Assembly: GCF_001931755.2 (NCBI RefSeq)
Contig: NZ_CP015510.2
Coordinates: 1,302,001 to 1,366,000 of the forward strand
DNA length: 64,000 bases
Reading direction: 5' to 3'
Source: Wolbachia endosymbiont of Folsomia candida
Lineage (GTDB): Bacteria > Pseudomonadota > Alphaproteobacteria > Rickettsiales > Anaplasmataceae
Positions 37,939 to 47,031 of this stretch are shown here, piece by piece. The position numbers and the translations under genes were made by a program. Under the pieces are notes generated by a model that did not search any database, was not told the DNA's origin, and was given only the letters and a program-made list of their open reading frames with translations. Position 1 is the stretch's first letter. The number at the start of each line of letters is the position of its first letter.

Positions 37939-38772
37939 ATGCATAGTTCAACTAATTCACATGAAACCGTAATTATGACAGGCGAAGCTGAAAATCTAAG
38001 CCAGATTGCTCAGCAAAATCCTAACAAACCTCATACTAGAGCTACACGCGAGTACAAATATATAACTTTGAAAGAGGCATTAAAGAATCTTGCTGATAAG
38101 GGGCCAAACCATCTGAATAAAGGGCTTTTTTTAGCTAAAAATGATCCAGACGCTCAAAAGCTTATTGATTCAATTCAAAAAGAAATTAAACGCTATGTAA
38201 GTGATGATTGCTCTATAGAAAATGCAAGATTAAGAGGAAGGAAAGATAAGTCATTTACAGTATGGGTATCGCTAAAAGAAGATAAAGGAGAATTGCAAAC
38301 TGATAAGTTGTTTTCTAGCGATGTTTTCAAAAACAGTACTCCGAAAATTACATCTGTTACGTTCGTGTCTCAAGAAGACATTAGACTAGTACGTCTCTCG
38401 CAAAATGATAAAGGAGTGAGGCTTTATGAAGTGATCAATCAGTCTTGTAGAATTAAATTTGACTGGAAAGTAGGTGATAAAGACTTCAGCATCACTGTAG
38501 ATATTAGTAGCGATGGTAAAGTAACTTATAGTAGCCCAAGTGAAGGTTTAAATTATGCAGATTTAGAAAAAAACACAGCTGTAAAAATTAGAACTGGCTA
38601 CAGCAAAGATAAAGATATGACCTTGAAGGAGTTGATTTCAAAAGATCCACGGCAACAAGCAAGCGGAGAAACACTAACAATTAACCCAGAAACAACTGTA
38701 ACAAGCGTGAAACCACCAGAACAACACCTAGCTTCTGGTGAAAATCAAGCTCCTGCTAGTCAAAGTAGGTAA
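37939..38772 (+). CDS. Hypothetical protein, paralog of the gene at 32067 (277 aa)
   Basis: Unrecognised. Shares the central domain of the 32067 gene: IKRYVSDDCSIENARL, SFTVWVSLKED, VRLYEVINQSCRIKFDWKVG, ITVDISSDGKVTYSSPSEG and LEKNTAVKIRTGY. N-terminal 35 and C-terminal 45 residues are low-complexity. Residues in the domain are partly conserved but overall identity looks low, so an old duplication. Start ATG has AGGGGG 10 bases upstream, TTGACA lies at 37885, and a hairpin follows the gene. No signal or membrane segment. Confidence 0.72.
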   Translation: MHSSTNSHETVIMTGEAENLSQIAQQNPNKPHTRATREYKYITLKEALKNLADKGPNHLNKGLFLAKNDPDAQKLIDSIQKEIKRYVSDDCSIENARLRGRKDKSFTVWVSLKEDKGELQTDKLFSSDVFKNSTPKITSVTFVSQEDIRLVRLSQNDKGVRLYEVINQSCRIKFDWKVGDKDFSITVDISSDGKVTYSSPSEGLNYADLEKNTAVKIRTGYSKDKDMTLKELISKDPRQQASGETLTINPETTVTSVKPPEQHLASGENQAPASQSR

Positions 38773-38801
38773 GTAAGAAAAAAACGTTACAAGCGTTTGG
38801 T

Positions 38802-38838
38802 GTAAGTTACTTGTATATACAAGTAACTTACGCTTTTT
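38802..38838 (+). terminator. Rho-independent terminator
   Basis: 14-bp perfect inverted repeat GTAAGTTACTTGTA / TACAAGTAACTTAC separated by TA and followed by CGCTTTTT, 30 bp after the stop of the 277-aa gene. Confidence 0.8.
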
Positions 38839-38918
38839 GGTTATTCCACTTGAGACAGTAATGGACATTTTTAGGACTAGAAGGTATTATTTTTCATTAT
38901 AATAACTATAAAAAGTTG

Positions 38919-40319
38919 ATGTCGAATAATAGCGCAGTAAATGTAGTTACCAGATTTGCTCCATCGCCAACAGGTTTTTTGCACATTGGTGGAGCTCGTA
39001 CTGCTTTGTTTAATTGGCTTTATGCAAAGCATCATGGTGGTAAATTTTTGTTACGTATTGAAGACACTGACAGAAAACGTTCAACACAAGAAGCAATTGA
39101 TGCGATTATAGATGGATTAAAATGGCTTGGCATAGGCTATGATGGAGAAATAGTATATCAATCAAAAAGAATAGAAAGGCATAAAGAAGTTGCAAATCTC
39201 CTGATTGAGCAAGGCAAAGCATATTACTGCTATTGCCCTCAAGATGAAGTTGCAGAAGCAAAAATCAAAGCAAGAGAGGAAGGAAAAATATATAAACATA
39301 AATGTACTGCAAGTGTTGATAAAAGCGTCAAGCCAGTTGTGCGCTTTAAAGTACCAGATTCAGAGGAAATCATTGTTAATGATGAAATATACGGCCCAAT
39401 TAAGGTAAATAGCGACCAGCTTGATGATATAGTAATCTTGCGTTCTGACAGCACTCCAACATATATTTTTGCAGTGGTTGTGGATGATCATGATGCTGGA
39501 ATAACTCATATAATACGTGGTTCTGATCATCTCACTAACACCTTTAAGCAATTGCTGATATACCAGGCTCTTGGGTTTCACATTCCACACTTTGCACATG
39601 TGCCACTTATACATGGTGAAGATGGGAATAAGCTATCTAAAAGGCATGGTGCAACGAGCATTTGTGACTACGAAAAAATGGGGATATTGCCAGAAGCGAT
39701 GCGTAATTACCTGCTGAGACTCGGTTGGAGTCATGGTAATGATGAGATCATTAGCGATGAACAAGCAATAGGATGGTTTAATTTGAGTAGTATTGGACGT
39801 TCACCTGCACGGCTTGATTTTAAAAAATTAGAGCATTTAAATAATCATTATATTAATAACACAAGCAATGAGGATATTCTGGATATTTTAAATACATTTG
39901 CTCCGATGTTAAAACTGAGTGATATAAAAAAGAACTATTTATTGCAAGGGCTCACAGAGTTAAAAAAAAGAGCGAATTACCTAACCGAATTACCCAATTT
40001 AGCAAAATTTTATATTAAAGATCTGCCACTTGATTTAAGTGAAGAAGCTTACCAAGTTATAATATCTAACATGAGTACAATAGACTTACTTTCATCACTC
40101 TTCTTGAATATTAGTAATGATAACTGGGATAAAAGCTTTCTTTCTTTCAAAATTAAAGAATTTTCAAAGCTACATGATATTAAAATGAGTGATATTTACC
40201 ACTCATTGCGTGCCCCTATAACCGGAATAATGGATGCACCTGGAATTATTGATATCATGGTAATTCTTGGTAAAGATGAATGTGTAAAAAGATTGGAATA
40301 TTCTAGGAATTATAGCTAA
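38919..40319 (+). CDS. gltX: Glutamyl-tRNA synthetase
   Basis: Class I synthetase, 466 residues from ATG at 38919 (MSNNSAVNVVTRFAPSPTGF). The nucleotide-binding motif is HIGG (in PTGFLHIGGARTALFNWL) and the KMSKS-type motif is GNKLSKRHGATS near residue 244. The DTDRKRST region and the specificity segment RFKVPDSEEI follow. Length normal. Rickettsiales often carry two gltX genes with a split for Glu-tRNA(Gln); which of them this is cannot be told. A 21-bp tRNA fragment lies 42 bp downstream. Confidence 0.96.
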   Translation: MSNNSAVNVVTRFAPSPTGFLHIGGARTALFNWLYAKHHGGKFLLRIEDTDRKRSTQEAIDAIIDGLKWLGIGYDGEIVYQSKRIERHKEVANLLIEQGKAYYCYCPQDEVAEAKIKAREEGKIYKHKCTASVDKSVKPVVRFKVPDSEEIIVNDEIYGPIKVNSDQLDDIVILRSDSTPTYIFAVVVDDHDAGITHIIRGSDHLTNTFKQLLIYQALGFHIPHFAHVPLIHGEDGNKLSKRHGATSICDYEKMGILPEAMRNYLLRLGWSHGNDEIISDEQAIGWFNLSSIGRSPARLDFKKLEHLNNHYINNTSNEDILDILNTFAPMLKLSDIKKNYLLQGLTELKKRANYLTELPNLAKFYIKDLPLDLSEEAYQVIISNMSTIDLLSSLFLNISNDNWDKSFLSFKIKEFSKLHDIKMSDIYHSLRAPITGIMDAPGIIDIMVILGKDECVKRLEYSRNYS

Positions 40320-40360
40320 CACAGGTAAGATTTGCTGATTAATAGCGGTATGACGTAGGG

Positions 40361-40381
40361 AACGCTCTATCCTGCTGAGCT
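40361..40381. repeat. tRNA-Arg fragment downstream of gltX
   Basis: AACGCTCTATCCTGCTGAGCT is not written in full here beyond 20 bases; it is identical over 21 bp to 58036-58056, the anticodon-stem edge and D arm of tRNA-Arg(CCT). No cloverleaf can be built around it, so it is a partial copy. Confidence 0.8.
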
Positions 40382-41127
40382 TATAAAAACTCCCTGATAG
40401 TCTTAAATAAAACTTCCAATGAACGACTATCGGACATATTATGCTCTGCTGATTTGATCAAATGTACTTCAACATCAGGTGATCTAATTTTTTCAGCTAA
40501 ATTAAGTGATACGCTATATGGAACATCTTTATCATTAATGCTATGCAGTAAACGCACAGGGCAGTTTATATCTATAATCTCTTTATTTAAAAGTAGATTT
40601 TTTTTACCATCTTCAATCAAGTTTTTAGTTATTTTGTATGTGCAATTTTGATCATGCTCTGAGGTAAAATCTATTACTCCTTTAAAATCTAGCTCCTCTT
40701 TTTGTTTATTTGATAGCTCCGTTGACATTAAGTCTTCAGTAAAATCAGGAGCAGATGATATACCAATTAATGCTGAGATTTTTTCTGGAAATTGAAGGGC
40801 TGTCAGTAGCATGAGCCACGCTCCCATACTTGAACCTATAATTATTTGTTTGCCACTTGTTAATTCATTTACTACTCTAACGCAATTTTTTTGCCAATCG
40901 CTTATTGTGTAATCAGTAAAATTACCACTTGAACATCCATGACCAAAATAATCAAACAATATGAGTGCTATATCATTTTCTTGGCAAAATTTGCAAATAG
41001 CAGTGGCTTTTGTCCCTTCCATATTAGATGCAAAACCACCAAAAAAAACTACAGAAGCTTTTTTTCCTTGCAGCTTTTTATATGCTATGTAGTCGTTATT
41101 CTCATCAAATAATTTACAATAATCCAT
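40381..41127 (-). CDS. Alpha/beta hydrolase
   Basis: 248 residues of a lipase/esterase-like fold. Oxyanion region VVFFGGFASNMEGTKA (about residue 28), nucleophile elbow GSSMGAWLML (Ser about 98), Asp in LLHSINDKDVPYS (about 200) and catalytic His in KSAEHNMSDS (about 232). GHGCSSGNF resembles the family's GxGxS segment. The substrate is unknown. The stop codon overlaps the tRNA fragment by one or two bases. Confidence 0.88.
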   Translation of the reverse strand: MDYCKLFDENNDYIAYKKLQGKKASVVFFGGFASNMEGTKATAICKFCQENDIALILFDYFGHGCSSGNFTDYTISDWQKNCVRVVNELTSGKQIIIGSSMGAWLMLLTALQFPEKISALIGISSAPDFTEDLMSTELSNKQKEELDFKGVIDFTSEHDQNCTYKITKNLIEDGKKNLLLNKEIIDINCPVRLLHSINDKDVPYSVSLNLAEKIRSPDVEVHLIKSAEHNMSDSRSLEVLFKTIREFL

Positions 41128-41272
41128 AATACTTCCTCTATAACCTGCTTTCTAATAATAATTTTCGCGTTAAAACTCGCTTGCGCTCCTCAAATACATT
41201 CGAGTATTCTGTGGTGCTCATCTTCATTTCTCCTAAAAATTCTTACCATAAATTGATTATACAAGAAGTATA

Positions 41273-41800
41273 TTACTTTGGTAAAGCTACAGGACTATCA
41301 CTCATCGAACGCAAATAACTAACTAAATTTGCAACTTCTTGCGGATTGGAAATACCTGCAAACGCCATACGCGTACCTTTTATATATCCTTTTGGGCTTT
41401 TTAAAAAGGCAAACAACTCTTCATAACCCCATTTGCCACCTTTTTCTAGCACTGCTTTTGAATAATTGAATGCATTACCAAGATGAGCTTTTTTGTTGCC
41501 AACTATGTTCCATAAGTTTGGACCTACTTTGTTAGCTCCACCTTTTTCAAAACTATGACAAGCTATACATTTTTTTGCTGCTGATTTTCCTTTATCAAAA
41601 TTAGCATTCTGCATAAGCGTTCCAATATCAAGCGCAACTTGTTCGATCTTCTGCTCAGATTCACTACTACCACTTGCTACTATTGTTTGGTGCTCAATTT
41701 TATACCCCTCTGGATTGTATAACATATCAACCACATTACTAACTATCATAATGATTAGCCCAGATAGTAAAATCGATGCTGCAATTTTATTAAGCTCCAT
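41273..41800 (-). CDS. Membrane-anchored cytochrome c (c-552/CycM type)
   Basis: Electron carrier, 175 residues. An uncleaved N-terminal membrane anchor (IAASILLSGLIIMIVSNVVD) precedes a class I cytochrome c domain. Haem attachment is CIACH (about residue 78), GGANKVGPNLWNIVG is the usual loop, and the distal Met is in KGTRMAFAGISNP (about 143). This is the CycM type that passes electrons from bc1 complex to cytochrome oxidase. Its haem requires the Ccm system, of which ccmH is near 51.2 kb. Confidence 0.94.
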   Translation of the reverse strand: MELNKIAASILLSGLIIMIVSNVVDMLYNPEGYKIEHQTIVASGSSESEQKIEQVALDIGTLMQNANFDKGKSAAKKCIACHSFEKGGANKVGPNLWNIVGNKKAHLGNAFNYSKAVLEKGGKWGYEELFAFLKSPKGYIKGTRMAFAGISNPQEVANLVSYLRSMSDSPVALPK

Positions 41801-41947
41801 AGTTAATTTTTATCAATAATGTTACTCAAATTATGCAAATATTTTTGTAAACAGCAAATAACATCTTAAGTAGCGCACCTCAAAATGTTTGAAGTGCAGC
41901 TAAATTTTTACTACTTTATCATAAGTGACTAATTTAATATGCATGGA

Positions 41948-42505
41948 TTATATTGACTGATACCCTCTTTCTTCTTCCTTGCCAATATAAACATCTTTTA
42001 ATGAAGTCTTTGGATTACAAGCGTAGTCATATATTTTGTCTCCAAACATCTTGGAAGCCACAAGTCCTGCAACTATCGTTACAGGTACCACAACAGCTCC
42101 GATCACAGCACCTGCAGCAAGAGCCCACCATGTTGCAAATACACCAGGAAAAATGGCATTTGCAGTTGCAGCAATACTAGCTCCGATTGCAATATCTGTA
42201 AGTACAATAATACCAATAATTGGCATAGCAGCTAATATTGCACGTTTCTCGACAAAATTGTCACGCTTTTTTACTTTGTTAATATCATCACGAAAACAAC
42301 AACGTGCTCCTATAACCAAAGCTGCAATAAAGGCTGGAAATATGCTAGCCACAATTCCACCTATAATTAGAGGCGATAAAGCTGTGAAACTTAATCCCAA
42401 ACCTACAAGAGCTCCTACTACAGATCCTATACCTGCAGTAACTATTCCAAAAAACATTAATACATTTTTGTTCATAAAATCTTCGCTCTTAATACTTTTA
42501 TCCAT
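41948..42505 (-). CDS. Hypothetical membrane protein, Ala/Ile/Gly-rich (185 aa)
   Basis: Unrecognised. About four to five membrane segments are visible: VLMFFGIVTAGIGSVVGALV (about 15-35), LSPLIIGGIVASIFPAFIAALVI (about 43-65), AAMPIIGIIVLTDIAIGASIA (about 90-110) and WALAAGAVIGAVVVPVTIVAG (about 125-145). ATG at 42505 is used; a TTG at 42517 is upstream. C-terminal tail is charged (GKEEERGYQSI). It could be a small Wolbachia-specific membrane protein; no function is apparent. Confidence 0.7.
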   Translation of the reverse strand: MDKSIKSEDFMNKNVLMFFGIVTAGIGSVVGALVGLGLSFTALSPLIIGGIVASIFPAFIAALVIGARCCFRDDINKVKKRDNFVEKRAILAAMPIIGIIVLTDIAIGASIAATANAIFPGVFATWWALAAGAVIGAVVVPVTIVAGLVASKMFGDKIYDYACNPKTSLKDVYIGKEEERGYQSI

Positions 42506-42654
42506 AACAACCCGCAATATTTAAAAATATGTTATTACTGTTTCAGCCTTATTTATCAAGTTATTTTATTTGAATACGATTGCAAGGCAGGAAAGATTGA
42601 TAAAAAAACGTGTAAGTTATATGATATATAAGTAGAAAATTTTTTACTTACAGC

Positions 42655-43848
42655 ATGAGTTTATCTAAAAATTTAATAACCAGTGAATCAGTTGCAGCTG
42701 GTCACCCAGACAAAGTAGCAGACCAGATTTCAGATTCGATACTTGATAAATATCTTTCAACTGATCCTTTGTCACGTACTGCAATAGAGACTTTAGTTAC
42801 CAAAGATAATGTGATTATAGCAGGAGAAGTATGTGGTCCCAATATTGAAAATAGCGAGATTGAAGGTATTGTACGTAGCACAATAAAGGATATTGGTTAT
42901 GAGCATGACGGCTTTCACTGGAAAAAAGTGAAAGTCAATATCCTATTACACGAGCAGTCAAATGACATCGCAATTGGTATAGATAGGGACGATCAAGGTG
43001 CTGGAGATCAGGGCATAATGTATGGTTATGCTACAAAAGAAACAGCAAGTCTCATGCCTGCACCTATTTTCTATGCACACTTAATTCTAAAAAATACTAT
43101 GAATGCAGTGAAGGAAGAAAAAATCCCAAAACTTGGCCCAGATGCAAAATCACAAATTACTTTAGCATATGAGAATGGTCTTCCTGTCCGTGCTGAAAGT
43201 ATTATTGTTTCAATACAGCACGCGCAAGATTTGGATCAGTCAAAAGTAAAAGAAATAATTTATCCTTACATAGTTTCATGTTTACCTAAAGGATGGATGT
43301 GCTCTGACGAAAATCTTTTAGTTAATCCAACTGGCAGGTTTGTCATTGGTGGACCAGTTGGTGATTGTGGTTTAACTGGAAGAAAAATCATGGTTGATAC
43401 TTATGGAGGATACATACCGCATGGTGGTGGGGCGTTTTCTGGAAAAGATGCAACAAAAGTTGATAGGTCTGCAGCTTATATGGCAAGGTACCTTGCCAAA
43501 AATATTGTTTTTGCAGGTTTAGCTGAACGCTCTCTTGTACAACTTTCTTATGCCATTGGTATGCCAAAACCAACTTCATTCTACATCGACACATTTGGAA
43601 CAAGTGTAGTAGATGAAAAAAGGATTAAAAATTTTATAGAAGATAACATAGATTTATCAACAAAAGGCATAATCAAGCATTTAGCACTTGATCGTCCTAT
43701 ATATAAACGTACAGCCTGTTATGGGCATTTTGGTAAAGAGCTAGAAAACGATGGTGGATTTTCTTGGGAAAACATGAATTTATCAGCTGACCTTTGTAGA
43801 GAATTTAACATAAACAATGATTCCAAAGCCTTCAAAGGCTTTAGATAA
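42655..43848 (+). CDS. metK: S-adenosylmethionine synthetase
   Basis: Makes SAM from methionine and ATP. 397 residues, intact. GHPDKVADQISDSILD at the N-terminus, GAGDQGIMYGYATKET (methionine-binding loop), RKIMVDTYGGYIPHGGGAFSGKD (P-loop; shown within one run of 20 or fewer in part) and KVDRSAAYMARYLAKNIV are present. In some Rickettsia this gene is decayed; here it is full length. The end of the gene contains a perfect AAAGCCTT-CA-AAGGCTTT hairpin (about 43826-43843) followed by a short T run. No SAM riboswitch is seen upstream. Confidence 0.96.
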   Translation: MSLSKNLITSESVAAGHPDKVADQISDSILDKYLSTDPLSRTAIETLVTKDNVIIAGEVCGPNIENSEIEGIVRSTIKDIGYEHDGFHWKKVKVNILLHEQSNDIAIGIDRDDQGAGDQGIMYGYATKETASLMPAPIFYAHLILKNTMNAVKEEKIPKLGPDAKSQITLAYENGLPVRAESIIVSIQHAQDLDQSKVKEIIYPYIVSCLPKGWMCSDENLLVNPTGRFVIGGPVGDCGLTGRKIMVDTYGGYIPHGGGAFSGKDATKVDRSAAYMARYLAKNIVFAGLAERSLVQLSYAIGMPKPTSFYIDTFGTSVVDEKRIKNFIEDNIDLSTKGIIKHLALDRPIYKRTACYGHFGKELENDGGFSWENMNLSADLCREFNINNDSKAFKGFR

Positions 43849-43978
43849 CCCAGTCAGCTAAAGTTTTTGATTTACAGTCTAATATTTATATACTAACTTA
43901 TCTAAAGTATAATTATATTTACATAATAATTATACTACATTGATAATAATTTTTATTTTGAGGTTCGTGTAGGGTATA

Positions 43979-44671
43979 ATGAAAGAAGAATTCTATAACA
44001 TAGTAGTAAAAGAATCATCTGATCTGATTGAAAGAATAAAAGAGCATCCTTTTAATGTTGAGTTAATGAATGATACGTTAAATTATGAAAAATTTAAATT
44101 TTACCTTCAGCAGGACTTTTTATATTTGGTAGATTGCACTCGTGCTTTATTAATTATTGCAGCTAAAGCTAATGATACTGAAATTATGGATAAATTAACT
44201 TATATAGCTGTAGGAACATTTGCCACGAGAGGTCTATATCAAGAACATTTTGCAGATTGTGACTTATCTGATAACCACAAAAAGTCAAAATCTTGCTCTG
44301 CTTTTACCGATTTTTTTATGCGTGTTGCATATCATAATACTGTTGCTGAGGGCTTAGCAGCTTCTTATCCATGTTTTTGTATATATCAAATAATTACTCG
44401 CCATATAGTGAAGAGTAGTACAGTTTCGAGTAACAAATATCAAAAATGGATTGATATCTTTAACACCGATGCAGCAAATAGCATGATAGATGATGCAACT
44501 AATATTATGAATAAATTATATAAAAAATCTAGTATTGATGAAAGAAAACGAATGATAGAATTTTTTCGCAATGGGTTAGATCTTGAAATAGCGTTCTGGA
44601 ACGAAATATATTATTCTAATACATCTTGCAGTGAAGGGGCATTGAAGGCAAATTGTTTCCAGCTAATATGA
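43979..44671 (+). CDS. TenA/THI-4 family protein, first of a tandem pair
   Basis: 230 residues. TenA hydrolyses aminopyrimidine thiamine-breakdown products (aminopyrimidine aminohydrolase). Motifs: EHPFNVELMNDTLNYEKFKFYLQQD, wrapped as EHPFNVELMNDTL and KFKFYLQQDFLYLVD, then RVAYHNTVAEGLAASYPCFC with the conserved Cys in PC (about residue 138), and the C-terminal FWNEIYY. So catalytic residues appear preserved. The second gene starts 17 bp later and is a diverged paralog. Thiamine salvage is the likely role; Wolbachia do not make thiamine fully, which is inference. Confidence 0.9.
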   Translation: MKEEFYNIVVKESSDLIERIKEHPFNVELMNDTLNYEKFKFYLQQDFLYLVDCTRALLIIAAKANDTEIMDKLTYIAVGTFATRGLYQEHFADCDLSDNHKKSKSCSAFTDFFMRVAYHNTVAEGLAASYPCFCIYQIITRHIVKSSTVSSNKYQKWIDIFNTDAANSMIDDATNIMNKLYKKSSIDERKRMIEFFRNGLDLEIAFWNEIYYSNTSCSEGALKANCFQLI

Positions 44672-44687
44672 TCTTGCTGGTACTGTA

Positions 44688-45359
44688 GTGTTTAGTAGCA
44701 TAATTAAGAGTTGTTATGGTTCAAATCTTTTAAGAGATATAGTTGAGCATCCTTTTAATATTGAATTAATGAATAATACTTTGAACATAGAGAGTTTTAA
44801 GTTCTATATTCAACAAGACACATTATTTTTAGATGATTATATTCGTACCATGTTAATTGTTTCATCAAGAATGGAAGATTATCACAATATTATTTCATTG
44901 GCTGAGGTGGCTCAAGGATCAATGGCTGTGAGCAGATTTTTGCACAATCACTATTTTACCATATATGGTATAAATCGTGGAGAAAAATCTCTTGAATGCT
45001 TCAATTTCACTAATTTTCTTTTATCAATCTCGTATAGTAATACTTATGAGGCTATAACAGTTTTGTACTCATGCATGTTTATATATAAGATTGTTATTGA
45101 TAACATGAAAAATGAATTCAAGAAAAATAACAGATATAAAGATTGGTTTGATTTTTGTAGCGGTAATCTAATGGAGTTCGCATCTACCACTTTAGAAAAT
45201 ATAGTTGATGAATACTGTAGTAAAGTAGGAGAAAGTGAAAAGAGCAGAATGCTTGAATTATTTAAAATAAGTGCCCAATTTGAGTTAGATTTGTGGAATA
45301 GCGCATATAAATTTTCAAAATTTAATATTAAAAATATTGTGCACAAAAATAATTTTTAG
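44688..45359 (+). CDS. TenA-like protein, diverged second copy
   Basis: 223 residues from GTG. Aligns with its neighbour over the whole length: EHPFNIELMNNTLNIESFKF, YIQQDTLFLDDYIRTMLIVSS and the C-terminal FELDLWNSAYKFSKF. The conserved PC-cysteine block reads LYSCMFIYKI, so the Cys is kept but the proline is lost. The DFLYLVD-equivalent is TLFLDDY. Compared with the first copy, several positions that contact substrate in TenA are changed, so it may have altered or lost activity, or form a heteromer. No frameshift. Confidence 0.82.
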   Translation: MFSSIIKSCYGSNLLRDIVEHPFNIELMNNTLNIESFKFYIQQDTLFLDDYIRTMLIVSSRMEDYHNIISLAEVAQGSMAVSRFLHNHYFTIYGINRGEKSLECFNFTNFLLSISYSNTYEAITVLYSCMFIYKIVIDNMKNEFKKNNRYKDWFDFCSGNLMEFASTTLENIVDEYCSKVGESEKSRMLELFKISAQFELDLWNSAYKFSKFNIKNIVHKNNF

Positions 45360-45597
45360 GCTCTCAAATCACAATTCTATGTATAATTAACAAGATGTTA
45401 ATTTATTAATATTCTCTAAAATTTGAATTTTGCTTCATAGGTAATAGTTATTTAGCAAATATAGCTTAATTAATAGAATTTATATGTTTATATTACATAA
45501 TATTTTAATTATAAGAATAGCTTTTATATGAGGTTTGAGATGTCTAAAACTTAAATTTTATGTTATTATAAATGTAGATCTTAATATTAAAAACAAT

Positions 45598-46200
45598 ATG
45601 GTAAATATTAATGCAAAAAAGCAGATAACAGGATTTTTTGTATACATTATTGGTTTTTCAGGTAGTGGTAAGCTTTCTACTGCAGTAGAATTATCAAATA
45701 TGATAAATGCGTTAATTGTAAATATCAACTTATCTAATAATCCTCACGCTTGTTCTATATATGACAATACCTTTGAGCGTAGTCAAGTTCAAAAGGAAAT
45801 CCAAGATAGAATATATGATATTGCTCAAGTTATGCTTAAGGTAATAGAGGCTTATCCAATAAGCTCAAAAAATTACATCTTTATTGATGAACTAATAAAA
45901 AATAATGACCATGATATAAGGATGTATAATTCAATAATAAAGCTTAGCGAGAAAATGAATACGGAAGTTCTCCCTATAGTTCTCAAGTGCAATCTACCAA
46001 CATTACAAAAGCGTATTGAATTAAAAATGCAGAGAGAGAATAGGAGGCTTACCAGCGCAAGCAATACCGCAGAAAAATTTAAGAGAAAAGACTTATTTAT
46101 ACCACCAAATGCTATAGAGATAGAAAACTCAAACATAAGCATAAAAGAAGTAGCTGAGGAAATAGTAAATCAAATGCAGAAATTTAGTTTAGTTAGTTGA
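45598..46200 (+). CDS. P-loop NTPase / kinase-like protein
   Basis: About 200 residues from ATG at 45598 (MVNINAKKQITGFFVYIIGF); an in-frame start at 45535 has no support. Walker A is GFSGSGKLSTAVELS, the GKL(S/T) variant found in some small kinases. A second acidic motif YIFIDELIK (about residue 100) may be Walker B. The C-terminal EVLPIVLKCNLPTLQKRIE matches a nucleoside-kinase lid-like region. The substrate is unknown. It follows the tenA pair by 239 bp, but its own upstream region shows no clear promoter. Confidence 0.7.
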   Translation: MVNINAKKQITGFFVYIIGFSGSGKLSTAVELSNMINALIVNINLSNNPHACSIYDNTFERSQVQKEIQDRIYDIAQVMLKVIEAYPISSKNYIFIDELIKNNDHDIRMYNSIIKLSEKMNTEVLPIVLKCNLPTLQKRIELKMQRENRRLTSASNTAEKFKRKDLFIPPNAIEIENSNISIKEVAEEIVNQMQKFSLVS

Positions 46201-46377
46201 TGTGTGTATAAGAAGATAACTTATATAGCATTTCTAATATAAATGGCAAACTTCAGTAATTGCATTACAAGCCAAAAGCTGTAAATTTTCTTATTATTGT
46301 ATTAGAAATGATTGGCATCTTAGTCTTTTAGTATTCACAAAATCCTTTATATTGGATTGATGTTTTAAATTATCTAT

Positions 46378-46974
46378 ATGTTTAAAGGAATTATCACAGA
46401 CATTGGGACTATAATAGACACTACCGTTAACTCCGATTCTGATAAAATTTTCCGTGTTAAAACGCAGAATTTATCTTCCATAAACAAAGGAGATTCAATA
46501 GCTTGTTCTGGTGTATGTTTAACTGTTGTTGATATAATGAGCGATACATTTACAGTTCAAGCGTCTCAAGAAACTATGAAAGTTACCAACTTAAACACAT
46601 GGAAAATAGACAAAAAAATAAATCTCGAACAAGCAATGAGGCTAAGCGATAGAATCGATGGCCATTTGGTTCAAGGTCATGTTGACAAAGTAGTAGAAAT
46701 CTTAACAATTGAGCAAAATTTAGATTCCCATGAAATCAAGCTATCATGTCCACAGGAATTAATTAAATTTATAGCAAAAAAAGGATCTGTAACACTGGAC
46801 GGAGTTTCTCTCACAGTGAATTCAGTCACTAATCAAGAGTTTACAGTGAATATAATTCCTTATACATGGGAAAATACAACTTTTCAGTATAATAAAGCAA
46901 ATGACTTTCTGAATTTAGAAGTTGACATAATCATTAGGTATTTAGACCAACTTATGCAACATAAATACAATTAA
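46378..46974 (+). CDS. ribE: Riboflavin synthase alpha chain
   Basis: Last step of riboflavin synthesis (two 6,7-dimethyl-8-ribityllumazine molecules to riboflavin). 198 residues with the characteristic duplicated lumazine-binding domains: MFKGIITDIGTI, DSIACSGVCLTVV (first) and FIAKKGSVTLDGVSLTVNSV (second). The GHLVQGHVDKV segment links the two. Rest of the rib genes are not here. No FMN riboswitch seen upstream. Confidence 0.95.
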   Translation: MFKGIITDIGTIIDTTVNSDSDKIFRVKTQNLSSINKGDSIACSGVCLTVVDIMSDTFTVQASQETMKVTNLNTWKIDKKINLEQAMRLSDRIDGHLVQGHVDKVVEILTIEQNLDSHEIKLSCPQELIKFIAKKGSVTLDGVSLTVNSVTNQEFTVNIIPYTWENTTFQYNKANDFLNLEVDIIIRYLDQLMQHKYN

Positions 46975-47031
46975 TTTTACAATCTTGTTATTTATAATTA
47001 CTATATCTTCAAAACCATATAGATACAAAAT

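Noticed and set aside
42036-42524. 162-residue plus-strand ORF
   Set aside because: Antisense of the Ala/Ile-rich membrane protein gene; no ribosome binding site.
42540-42654. SAM riboswitch before metK
   Set aside because: No recognisable SAM-I/II/III core or terminator in the leader.
43850-43978. TPP riboswitch before the tenA pair
   Set aside because: The conserved CTGAGA element is not present.
43979-45359. One tenA gene broken by a frameshift
   Set aside because: Both ORFs are full length and align with each other from start to end, so this is a duplication.
45660-45690. Defective Walker A (GKL instead of GKS/T) in the P-loop protein
   Set aside because: GKL(S/T) is known in some small P-loop kinases, so it is not clear evidence of decay.
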